Origin: DATGMB01 sp035293845
Lineage (GTDB): Bacteria; Acidobacteriota; Terriglobia; Bryobacterales; Bryobacteraceae
Assembly: GCA_035293845.1 (NCBI GenBank)
Contig: DATGMB010000020.1
Coordinates: 1-7,778 of the forward strand
Direction of reading: 5' to 3'
DNA length: 7,778 bases
In this document: positions 1 to 6,252 of the stretch, one piece after another
Layout of the letters: each line of letters opens with the position of its first letter
How positions within the stretch are numbered: the first letter of the stretch is position 1
Made by a program: the position numbers and the translations under genes
Notes under the pieces: model-generated
What the model was told of the DNA's origin: nothing
Seen by the model: the letters and a program-made list of their open reading frames with translations, nothing else
Database searches by the model: none

Positions 1-387
1 CTGCGCGAAACGGCCGGGCTCACCGGTCCGCACATCGGCTGCGAAACATCGATCTGCGGCGCCTGCACGGTGCTGCTCGACGGCAAGGCGGTCAAATCGT
101 GCACGATGTTCGCCGTCCAGGCGGACGGCCGGTCCGTGACCACGATCGAGGGACTCGCGGCGGACGGGAAACTGGATCCGCTGCAGGAGGCCTTCTGGAA
201 CGAGCACGGGCTGCAGTGCGGTTTCTGCACGCCCGGCATGATCCTCAGCGCCAAGCAGTTGCTGGCCGACCATCCGAATCCGACCGAGCAGGAGATCCGC
301 CATGGCCTCGAAGGCAACCTGTGCCGCTGCACGGGCTACCAGCACATTGTCAACGCGGTGAAAGCGGCCGCGGCCGGGGGGAAATAA
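1..387 (+). CDS. coxS: Molybdenum hydroxylase small subunit, two [2Fe-2S] clusters (CoxS-like), 5' partial
   Basis: Iron-sulfur subunit of a three-subunit molybdenum hydroxylase; it passes electrons from the molybdenum centre of the large subunit to the FAD of the medium subunit. The frame is open from base 1, so the start lies upstream; 128 residues are visible, against roughly 150-165 for the family, so only about 30 N-terminal residues are missing. All eight cluster cysteines are visible. The plant-ferredoxin-type set is C14-x4-C19-x2-C22-x11-C34 (numbered from base 1). The C-terminal helical-domain set is C73-x2-C76 (QCGFCTPGM) and C108-x-C110 (LCRCTGY). The stop at 385-387 is 1 base before the large-subunit ATG. 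The family call is firm. The same small subunit serves xanthine, aldehyde, isoquinoline and CO enzymes, so it does not reveal the substrate. Confidence 0.95.
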   Translation: MRETAGLTGPHIGCETSICGACTVLLDGKAVKSCTMFAVQADGRSVTTIEGLAADGKLDPLQEAFWNEHGLQCGFCTPGMILSAKQLLADHPNPTEQEIRHGLEGNLCRCTGYQHIVNAVKAAAAGGK

Positions 388-388
388 T

Positions 389-2722
389 ATGGCGACCACC
401 ATCAGCACACCCAAGACGCTGGTCGGCAAAGGCATCCGGCGGCGCGAAGATCCCCGACTGATCACGGGGACCGCGGTGTATGTGGACGATATCAAAATGC
501 CCGGCATGCACCACGCCTGCGTGGTCCGCAGCCCGCATGCGGCGGCGCGAATCAGAGGCATCGCGACGCGCGCGGCGCTCGACCGGCCGGGCGTAGCGGC
601 GGTGTTTACGGGCGCGGATGTGAAGGATCTCGGCGCGGTCCCGTGCGCCGCGTCGCTGCCCGGCCTGCGCGTGCCGCGGCATCACCTGCTGGCGCAGGAT
701 CGCGTATATTACGCGGGCCATCCGGTGGCGGTTGTGGTGGCGACGGACCGGTATCTTGCGCGCGACGCGGCCGATCTGGTCGAAGTCGATTACGAGCCGC
801 TGCCCGCCGTCGCCGATCCGGAAAAGGCGCTGGCCGCGGGCGCGCCGGCGGTGCATCCGGAGTGGCCGGATAATATCGCCTTCACGTTCCACCAGGAGGG
901 CGGCGATGTGGAGCAGGCATTCCGCGAGGCCGAGGTGGTGGTGAAGCAGCGGATCACGAGCCAGCGGCTGATTCCCACCGCGATGGAGACGCGCGGCGTG
1001 GTGGCGGAGTGGCGGGCCGGCGAAAAATCGCTGAACCTGTACAGCTCGACGCAGATTCCGCACCTGCTGCGCACGCTGGTGGCAGGGATTCTCGGGATGC
1101 CGGAAAACCTGCTGCGCGTGATCACGCCGGAGGTCGGCGGCGGCTTCGGCTCCAAGCTGAACGTCTATGCCGAAGAAGCCCTCATGGGCTTCATCGCGAT
1201 GAAGATCGGCAAGCCGGTGAAGTGGATCGAATCGCGGCGCGAGAATTTCCAGGCCACGATCCATGGGCGCGGACACGTCGATTACTACGAGCTGGCTGCG
1301 AAGCGCGACGGGACGATGCTCGGGCTGAAGCTGAAGCTGATTCAGGACCTCGGCGCGTACCACCAGTTGCTGACGCCGGCGATCCCGACGCTTTCCGTGC
1401 TGATGATGCCGGGGCTGTACAAGTTCCGCAGCATTTCGGCGGATATTGTCGGCGCGTTCACCAACTGCGTGCCAACCGATGCCTACCGCGGGGCGGGACG
1501 CCCGGAGGCGACGCACGGCATCGAGCGCATGGTGGATATTCTGGCGGCCGAGCTGCGGATGGATCCGGTCGAGCTGCGGCTGAAGAACTTCGTGGGCAAC
1601 GACGAGTTCCCGTACACGACCACCACCGGGCTCGTCTACGACAGCGGCAATTACGCGGCGCCGCTCAAAGCGGCGCTGGCGCAGGTGGATTATGCCGCGC
1701 TGCGGCGCGAGCAGGCCAAGGCGCGCGCGGAAGGCCGGCTGATGGGGATCGGGATCTCGGCATACGGCGAGATCTGCGCGATGGGGCCTTCGCCCGCGAT
1801 GCCGGCGGGCGGTTGGGAATCTGCCACCGTGAAGATCGAGCCGACCGGCAAGGTTACGGTGTTGACGGGCGCCTCGCCGCACGGGCAGGGCGAGGAGACG
1901 ACGTTTGCGCAGGTGGCCGCCGATGAACTGGGGGTGCCGATCGAGGACGTGATTGTGCAGCACGGCGATACGGCGGTGGTGCAGTACGGCATCGGCACGT
2001 TCGGCAGCCGGGGCACGGCGGTGGGCGGCGCGGCGCTGTATTACGCGCTGCAGGACCTCAAGGCCAAGCTGAAGAAGTTCGGGGCGATGCTGCTCGAAGC
2101 GGACGAAGTCACGCTGGCGGGCGGCCGGTGCGTCGACGAGAAGACCGGCAAGTCGGTGTCGTTCGGAGAAATGGCGTCGGCGGCGTATGTGGCCAAGAAG
2201 CTGCCGCCCAACACCGAGCCGGGGCTGATTTCGACGCACTTCTGGGAGCCGCCGAACTTCACGTTCCCCTTCGGAGCGCACGTGTGCGTCACGGAGGTCG
2301 ATCGGGAGACCGGGGCGATCGAGATCAAGCGCTACGTGGCGGTGGACGATTGCGGCAAGATCCTCAACCCGCTGCTGGTGGCAGGGCAGGTGCATGGCGG
2401 CGTGGCGCAGGGGCTCGGGCAGGCGCTGTGGGAGGAAGCGGTCTACGACGAGAACGGCCAGCTCCTCACCGGCGAGCTGACGGATTATGCGGTGCCGAAG
2501 GCGCATTCGATGCCGCTGATCGAAAGCAGCCACACGGAGACGCCTTCGCCGGTGAATCCGCTGGGCGTCAAGGGCGTGGGCGAAGCAGGCACGATCGGCT
2601 GCTCGCCGGCGGTGGTGAACTCAGTGGTGGATGCGCTGGCGCCGCTGGGCGTGCGGCACATCGATATGCCGCTCGCGCCGCAGAAGATCTGGAAACTGAT
2701 TCAGCAGGGAGGCCAGGCATGA
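389..2722 (+). CDS. Molybdenum hydroxylase large subunit, form II CoxL-like (AYRGAGR type)
   Basis: Catalytic subunit (777 residues) holding the molybdopterin cofactor; it hydroxylates or oxidises a small substrate and feeds electrons to the iron-sulfur subunit. An N-terminal aldehyde oxidase/xanthine dehydrogenase a/b hammerhead-type region (about 20-130) is followed by the molybdopterin-binding region. Visible cofactor motifs are GGGFGSK at 250-256, HGQGEE with Q500, and the catalytic base glutamate E732 in GVGEAGTIG. The active-site loop at 365-371 reads AYRGAGR. Proven CO dehydrogenases (form I) have AYxCSFR, whose cysteine binds copper; that cysteine is absent here. This makes it form II, a group for which CO oxidation is doubtful and the substrate is generally unknown. 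The ATG is 1 base after the small-subunit stop, behind a G-rich run at 376-381. The end overlaps the FAD-subunit start by 4 bases. No gene symbol is given because coxL would imply CO oxidation. Confidence 0.93.
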   Translation: MATTISTPKTLVGKGIRRREDPRLITGTAVYVDDIKMPGMHHACVVRSPHAAARIRGIATRAALDRPGVAAVFTGADVKDLGAVPCAASLPGLRVPRHHLLAQDRVYYAGHPVAVVVATDRYLARDAADLVEVDYEPLPAVADPEKALAAGAPAVHPEWPDNIAFTFHQEGGDVEQAFREAEVVVKQRITSQRLIPTAMETRGVVAEWRAGEKSLNLYSSTQIPHLLRTLVAGILGMPENLLRVITPEVGGGFGSKLNVYAEEALMGFIAMKIGKPVKWIESRRENFQATIHGRGHVDYYELAAKRDGTMLGLKLKLIQDLGAYHQLLTPAIPTLSVLMMPGLYKFRSISADIVGAFTNCVPTDAYRGAGRPEATHGIERMVDILAAELRMDPVELRLKNFVGNDEFPYTTTTGLVYDSGNYAAPLKAALAQVDYAALRREQAKARAEGRLMGIGISAYGEICAMGPSPAMPAGGWESATVKIEPTGKVTVLTGASPHGQGEETTFAQVAADELGVPIEDVIVQHGDTAVVQYGIGTFGSRGTAVGGAALYYALQDLKAKLKKFGAMLLEADEVTLAGGRCVDEKTGKSVSFGEMASAAYVAKKLPPNTEPGLISTHFWEPPNFTFPFGAHVCVTEVDRETGAIEIKRYVAVDDCGKILNPLLVAGQVHGGVAQGLGQALWEEAVYDENGQLLTGELTDYAVPKAHSMPLIESSHTETPSPVNPLGVKGVGEAGTIGCSPAVVNSVVDALAPLGVRHIDMPLAPQKIWKLIQQGGQA
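2706..2712 (+). promoter_or_regulatory. Ribosome binding site of the FAD subunit gene
   Basis: AGGGAGG, 6 bases before the ATG at 2719. It settles the start: the same frame stays open far upstream (to an ATG at 2128), but that stretch overlaps the clearly real large-subunit gene. Confidence 0.8.
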
Positions 2723-3564
2723 TTCCGCAGGAATTCGATTACACCGCGCCCTCTTCGTTACAGGAGACGCTGACGCTGATCGAGAGCGGCGAGCGAAAGC
2801 TGCTGGCGGGCGGCATGACGCTGATTCCGATGATGAAGCTGCGGCTGGCGGCGCCCGCCGAAGTGGTGGACCTGGGCCGCGTGCCCGGCCTGGCGGGCAT
2901 CGAGGAGAGCCAGGGGGTGATCCGCATCGGCGCCATGACGACGCACCACGCCGTCGAGAGCTCGCCGGTGGTGCGGGCGCACGCTCCGCTGCTCGCCGCG
3001 ACCGCGGGGCACATCGGCGACATGCAGGTGCGGAACATGGGGACGATGGGCGGCAGCATCGCGCATGCCGATCCGGCGGCGGATTATCCGGCGGCGCTGC
3101 TGGCGCTCGAGGCGGAGATCCACCTGGTTTCGGCGCACTCCGAGCGAACGGTGCCGGCGGCGGAGTTCTTCCTCGACGCATTTACGACGGCGCTCGAGCC
3201 GGGAGAGATGGTGCTCGAAATTCTGGTGCACGCGCAGGATGTCACGGAGGGTTCGCGGTACGAGAAGGCGCCGCATCCGGCTTCGGGATTTGCGGTAGTG
3301 GGAGTGGCGGCGCGGATTCAGAAAGCGGGCGGACGGATCTCGCTGGCGCGCATCGGCGTCACCGGGCTTGCGGGGCGGGCGTTCCGCGCGCGCAACGCCG
3401 AGTCGATCCTGGAAGGCGGAGGCACGATCGCGGAGGCTGCGGCGGTGGTGGGCGAGGGCGAGGACGTGAATTCGGACCTCTACGCCGCGGCCGAGTACCG
3501 GCTGCATCTGGCGCGCGTGCACGCGGCGCGGGCGCTCACAGCGGCCGCCGCGAGGGCCGTGTGA
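2719..3564 (+). CDS. coxM: Molybdenum hydroxylase FAD-binding medium subunit (CoxM-like)
   Basis: FAD subunit (281 residues) that collects electrons from the iron-sulfur subunit and hands them to an acceptor such as a quinone. It is a PCMH-type flavoprotein: the N-terminal part matches the family's two pyrophosphate-binding motifs, AGGMTLIPMMKLR from residue 30 and TMGGSIAHADPAADYP from residue 109. The usual forms are AGGxS and T(I/M)GGxxxHADP. Here M33-T34 replace the more common H/Q-S, a mild deviation. The C-terminal part (about 175-280) fits the CO-dehydrogenase flavoprotein C-terminal domain. The start overlaps the large-subunit stop as ATGA and the end overlaps the next gene as GTGA, so the genes look translationally coupled. 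Length is normal for the family (about 280-290). The substrate follows the large subunit and is unknown. Confidence 0.93.
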   Translation: MIPQEFDYTAPSSLQETLTLIESGERKLLAGGMTLIPMMKLRLAAPAEVVDLGRVPGLAGIEESQGVIRIGAMTTHHAVESSPVVRAHAPLLAATAGHIGDMQVRNMGTMGGSIAHADPAADYPAALLALEAEIHLVSAHSERTVPAAEFFLDAFTTALEPGEMVLEILVHAQDVTEGSRYEKAPHPASGFAVVGVAARIQKAGGRISLARIGVTGLAGRAFRARNAESILEGGGTIAEAAAVVGEGEDVNSDLYAAAEYRLHLARVHAARALTAAAARAV

Positions 3565-3998
3565 AGATCGCGGGAAACGCCACGGTTCCAGCGCCACAGG
3601 AGCGCGCGTGGGAGTTGCTGCAGGATCCGGCCGTGCTGGCGCGCTGCATGCCCGGCTGCGAAGGGCTCGACCCGGTGGGCGAGGGCGAGTACGCCATGCG
3701 CATGAAACTGATGCTGGCGAGCATGAGCGGCCTCTTTCAGGGCAAGGTGCGGGTGGCGGACCGGAACCCGATGACCAGCTTCCGGCTGATCGTGGAAGGC
3801 TCGGGGAAGATCGGCTTCATGAAGGGCGAGGGAGTGCTGACGCTGGCGGGCAATTCGCCGTCGACGGCGGTGAGCTACGAGGGCGAGGTGCAGGTCGGCG
3901 GGACGATCGCGAGCGTGGGGCAGCGGCTGATCGAGACGACGGCGAAGATGCTGATCAAGCGGTTCTTCGATAAGCTGGCGGCCGAGGCTGCGGGCTAA
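3561..3998 (+). CDS. coxG: CoxG-family SRPBCC protein, short form
   Basis: Protein of 145 residues starting at a GTG that overlaps the FAD-subunit stop (GTGA), with GAGGG at 3552-3556 as a likely ribosome site. The opening (MKIAGNATVPAPQERAW), then LLQDPAVLARCMPGCEGL and a central GLFQGKVRV segment, are typical of the CO dehydrogenase subunit G family, which has a START/SRPBCC hydrophobic-pocket fold. Family members are reported to tie the molybdenum enzyme to the membrane or quinone pool. That role here is inference from the family and the operon position. Many CoxG proteins carry an extra C-terminal tail or membrane segment. This one ends just after the last helix (KMLIKRFFDKLAAEAAG), so no anchor is visible. 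It completes an S-L-M-G gene order. Confidence 0.88.
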   Translation: MKIAGNATVPAPQERAWELLQDPAVLARCMPGCEGLDPVGEGEYAMRMKLMLASMSGLFQGKVRVADRNPMTSFRLIVEGSGKIGFMKGEGVLTLAGNSPSTAVSYEGEVQVGGTIASVGQRLIETTAKMLIKRFFDKLAAEAAG

Positions 3999-3999
3999 C

Positions 4000-4023
4000 C
4001 GCCGGGACGCCGAGACGCCGGGG
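4000..4023 (+). repeat. Three-copy 8-base GC-rich tandem repeat
   Basis: Units cgccggga, cgccgaga and cgccgggg stand head to tail in the 30-base gap between the coxG-like stop and the monooxygenase start. The last unit also supplies the GGGGA that probably acts as ribosome binding site for the gene at 4029. The pattern resembles short intergenic repeats common in some soil bacteria. The strand is nominal. Confidence 0.65.
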
Positions 4024-4028
4024 AAAAC

Positions 4029-5357
4029 ATGGCTGAGGAGGAACTTCGGACTACGTGCTGCATCGCGGGCGGCGGGCCCGCGGGCATCATGCTGGGGTAT
4101 CTGCTGGCGCGGGCGGGTATCGCGGTTACGGTGCTGGAGAAGCACGACGATTTTTTTCGCGACTTCCGCGGCGATACCGTTCACCCTTCCACGCTCGAGG
4201 TGCTTGGCGAACTGGGGCTGCTCGAAGAAGCCTTGCGTGTACCGCACCAGCGCATCTACCAGGCCGGCGGCGTGTATGGCGATTTTCCGTTCGTGGGCCC
4301 GGATTTTCGCTACGTGCCCGCGCGCTGCCGGTTTGTGGCGCTGATGCCGCAGTGGGATTTTCTGAATTTTCTTTCCGGCAAAGCCCGGCAGTTTCCCGGG
4401 TTCGATCTTCGCATGGGACACGAAGCGATGGACCTGCTCCGCGAGGGCGAGCGCGTGGCGGGCGTGGCGGCGCGCGCGGGCGAGCGCATGGTGCACGTCC
4501 GCGCCGATCTGGTGGTGGGCTGCGATGGGCGCCACTCCACCGTGCGGCAGGCGGCGCGGCTCCCGCGGCGCGAGTACGGCGTGCCCATCGACGTGCTCTG
4601 GTTCCGCCTCAGCCGCCGTCCGGACGACCCGGACCAGGTGCTCGGCCGCATCAATTACGGCAGGGTGTTGATCCTGATCCAGCGCGGCGATTATTTCCAG
4701 GCGGGCCTGATCGTCCGCAAGGGATCTTTCGATGAGATCCGGCAGCGCGGGATGGAGGAGTTTCGCGAGGGCATCCGGCAGATCGCGCCGTTCCCCGGCG
4801 ATCGCGTTGCGGAGCTGCGGGAGTGGGAGCAGGTCAAACTGCTCACGGTGCAGGTGAACCGGCTGCTGCGCTGGTATCGGCCCGGGCTGCTGTGCATCGG
4901 CGATGCGGCGCATGCCATGTCGCCCGCCGGCGGCGTCGGGATCAATCTAGCGATTCAGGATGCGGTGGCGGCGGCGAACGTGCTGACTGGCGCGCCGCGG
5001 GAAGCGCTGGGGGATGAAGCCGTGCTGGCTCGCATCGAGCGGCGGCGCGAGTTTCCCACGCGGGTCACGCAGGCCGCGCAGGTGCTCATCCACAGGAACT
5101 TCGATTTCGTGTTCCGGCAGCCGGGCCCGCTGCAGGCGCCGTGGCAGTTGAAGGCGGCGGTGCGGATTCCCGGGATTCACGCGGCGCTCGGGATGGCGGC
5201 CGGCATCGGGGTGAGGCCGGAGCACGTTCGCGGGGCGCGGCGCATGGGATTCCGCGGCGCGCTGCTGCGCGGGGCGGCGGTGGGGGTGGCGCTGGGCGCG
5301 GCACTGGGTGTGCTGGTGCAGCGCCGAAGAGGATTAGCCGCCGGTCCATGCCGATGA
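4029..5357 (+). CDS. FAD-dependent monooxygenase, PHBH/UbiH (group A) family
   Basis: Single-component flavoprotein of 442 residues that should use NAD(P)H and O2 to hydroxylate or epoxidise an organic substrate, usually an aromatic. Three family signatures are present: the Rossmann dinucleotide motif GGGPAG at 14-19 with the ribose-binding acid E37 (VTVLEK); the DG motif CDGRHSTVR with D166-G167; and the GD motif CIGDAAHAMSP with D292. It lacks the extra C-terminal thioredoxin-like domain of phenol hydroxylases. It ends instead in a small-residue hydrophobic stretch (about 415-430) followed by arginines, possibly a weak membrane-contacting tail. The ATG has GGGGA at 4020-4024. Only 30 bases separate it from the coxG-like gene, so co-transcription is likely. 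Its final codons (L-A-A-G-P-C-R-stop) lie inside the palindromic repeat at 5336-5409. The substrate is unknown; halogenase or geranylgeranyl-reductase-like activity cannot be excluded. Confidence 0.87.
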   Translation: MAEEELRTTCCIAGGGPAGIMLGYLLARAGIAVTVLEKHDDFFRDFRGDTVHPSTLEVLGELGLLEEALRVPHQRIYQAGGVYGDFPFVGPDFRYVPARCRFVALMPQWDFLNFLSGKARQFPGFDLRMGHEAMDLLREGERVAGVAARAGERMVHVRADLVVGCDGRHSTVRQAARLPRREYGVPIDVLWFRLSRRPDDPDQVLGRINYGRVLILIQRGDYFQAGLIVRKGSFDEIRQRGMEEFREGIRQIAPFPGDRVAELREWEQVKLLTVQVNRLLRWYRPGLLCIGDAAHAMSPAGGVGINLAIQDAVAAANVLTGAPREALGDEAVLARIERRREFPTRVTQAAQVLIHRNFDFVFRQPGPLQAPWQLKAAVRIPGIHAALGMAAGIGVRPEHVRGARRMGFRGALLRGAAVGVALGAALGVLVQRRRGLAAGPCR

Positions 5358-5409
5358 ACGCCGATGCAAATAAGGACTTATCGGCGTGGATGTGCATTGA
5401 CCGGCGGCT
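5336..5409. repeat. 74-base imperfect palindrome at the end of the monooxygenase gene; possible two-way terminator
   Basis: The outer arms agccgccggtc (5336-5346) and its complement (5399-5409) match over 11 bases, with further matches at 5348-5351, 5354-5355 and 5358-5365. The centre is an inner cgccgat / atcggcg pair around taaggactta. The left arm also holds a 10-base-period direct repeat of ccgatg (5351, 5361). It looks like a dispersed intergenic palindrome of the GCCGATGAACGCCGATG kind. It lies between two convergent genes, so a bidirectional terminator role is possible, although there is no clear T-run. The monooxygenase stop (5355-5357) falls in its left arm. Confidence 0.75.
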
Positions 5410-5428
5410 TTGAATGGTTTCGCCAGTG

Positions 5429-5917
5429 TTAGAGGCCCGGGGTGAGGGCCACTTCGACTCGCGAGGCGTGGAGAACGGCCGGGAACTCGTCCGTGGCGCT
5501 CACGCAGTAAAGGATGCTCCGTCCCGCCTGAAACCAGCAATCGTAGGTGACTGGCTTGGTCGAGAATTTAAAGACCAGCGTCACGCCTCCGCAGTTGGGA
5601 AAGCCCACATAGGTGCTCGCGCCATAATCCGATTCGAAGCGGATCGGATTTCCGTTGAGCTGGGAGGATTGAACGCTCCTTAACAGACCCACGGGATTTC
5701 CGCTCCTGTCCGTGCCGATGCTGGCCGTGAATGTGCCGGCAGCGACATAGGAAAATACGGGCGGGAAAGGCTGGGAGGAGACGAACTCTGCCTTATAACT
5801 CCATCCTCCGACGAGCACCGAGAGCGGAGTGGCGCCGGCAGGACATTGAGCTTTTACGGAGGGTGCCAGCAGCAGCAAGGCTGCGGCGGAAAGTGTCGCA
5901 AACTTCAAGCACTTCAT
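5429..5917 (-). CDS. Small secreted protein with four cysteines, function unknown
   Basis: A 162-residue protein with a clear Sec signal peptide: MKCLKF, a hydrophobic core (LSAAALLLLAPS), then VKA before QCPAG, so cleavage is likely after the KA. The mature part has four cysteines (QCP, PNC, YDC, LYC), enough for two disulfide bonds, and no membrane segment. The rest is rich in G, S, V, F and aromatics, suggesting a beta-rich fold. A longer start at 5929 adds four residues, but GGAG at 5924-5927 sits 6 bases before the inner ATG, so 5917 is preferred. I do not recognise the family. It converges on the monooxygenase gene and shares no obvious function with it. Base use differs from its neighbours: by hand count 67 of 120 bases are G/C at 5581-5700, against 47 of 60 at 7201-7260. 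Confidence 0.75.
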   Translation of the reverse strand: MKCLKFATLSAAALLLLAPSVKAQCPAGATPLSVLVGGWSYKAEFVSSQPFPPVFSYVAAGTFTASIGTDRSGNPVGLLRSVQSSQLNGNPIRFESDYGASTYVGFPNCGGVTLVFKFSTKPVTYDCWFQAGRSILYCVSATDEFPAVLHASRVEVALTPGL

Positions 5918-5923
5918 GTCAAA

Positions 5924-5927
5924 CTCC
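5924..5927 (-). promoter_or_regulatory. Ribosome binding site deciding the secreted-protein start
   Basis: GGAG on the - strand, 6 bases before the ATG at 5917. The alternative upstream ATG (5929) overlaps this motif's 5' neighbour and has no purine-rich site of its own, so the shorter protein is favoured. Confidence 0.65.
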
Positions 5928-5929
5928 AT

Positions 5930-6252
5930 TCGCTATTCTCTGCGCGCCGTGCCTGCGCGCCGCTTTGCGTGTGAATCGGGCGAGTGAATCCGATCTGCCG
6001 CGGGAGACCTATCACCCAGGATGGGTCCAATATACATCCGTTCCACGATTTCCGATCCTGCAAAGTGCAGGTTATCTGTGAGAAATCGGCTCTCACTGTG
6101 GTTTGCAGGACCGGAAGCCGGTAAGTGGCATAACATCGCAGGGGACGTTGTACGGAGCCATGCTGGAGCAAGGCCGCGGCGGTGAGCGGTTTCTGCGCCG
6201 GCGGCACGGCCGGCTGCGATGGCCGCCACTCCGTTACACTGAGGTTTCCGCC
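5930..6252. other. Divergent intergenic region, 323 bases, no convincing gene
   Basis: It separates the - strand secreted-protein gene from the + strand dehydratase gene and should hold both promoters. An AT-rich patch at 6029-6037 reads TATATT on the - strand and could be a -10 box for the secreted protein, but no well-spaced -35 was found. TACACT ending at 6240 is a possible -10 for the dehydratase. A 9-base direct repeat, tgcgcgccg, occurs at 5941 and 5954 in the secreted-protein leader. A cluster of inverted repeats at 6056-6122 is listed separately. Reading frames here lack start sites and family resemblance. Confidence 0.5.
6056..6122. other. Cluster of nested inverted repeats, possible structured leader or small RNA
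   Basis: Three local hairpins can form: cctgca/tgcagg (6057-6062 with 6066-6071, loop aag), gtgaga/tctcac (6078-6083 with 6091-6096) and accgg/ccggt (6110-6114 with 6118-6122, loop aag). In addition tcctgcaaa (6056-6064) is perfectly complementary to tttgcagga (6102-6110). This 9-base stem would enclose the middle hairpin and exclude the first. It lies about 130-200 bases before both divergent starts. No known riboswitch class is recognised. Confidence 0.4.

Noticed and set aside
350..2533. 727-codon open frame on the - strand opposite the large subunit
   Set aside because: Its product is an Arg/His-rich string without family motifs. It mirrors a clearly real gene, and long antisense frames are expected in GC-rich coding DNA.
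2128..2718. Upstream extension of the FAD-subunit frame to an ATG at 2128
   Set aside because: The extension overlaps essential large-subunit sequence, including the catalytic Glu region, and has no homology. The ATG at 2719 has a strong RBS and begins exactly where the family begins.
3480..4913. 477-codon - strand open frame across the CoxG-like and monooxygenase genes
   Set aside because: It spans two real + strand genes and their gap, and its His/Arg/Ala-rich composition is typical of a shadow frame.
5429..5917. Lipoprotein reading of the secreted protein (Cys just after the signal peptide)
   Set aside because: The sequence before the Cys is VKAQC, not a lipobox such as LAGC; ordinary signal peptidase cleavage fits better.
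5731..6081. 116-codon + strand open frame over the secreted-protein start and the intergenic region
   Set aside because: It has no ribosome site and an Arg-rich product, and half of it is antisense to the secreted-protein gene.
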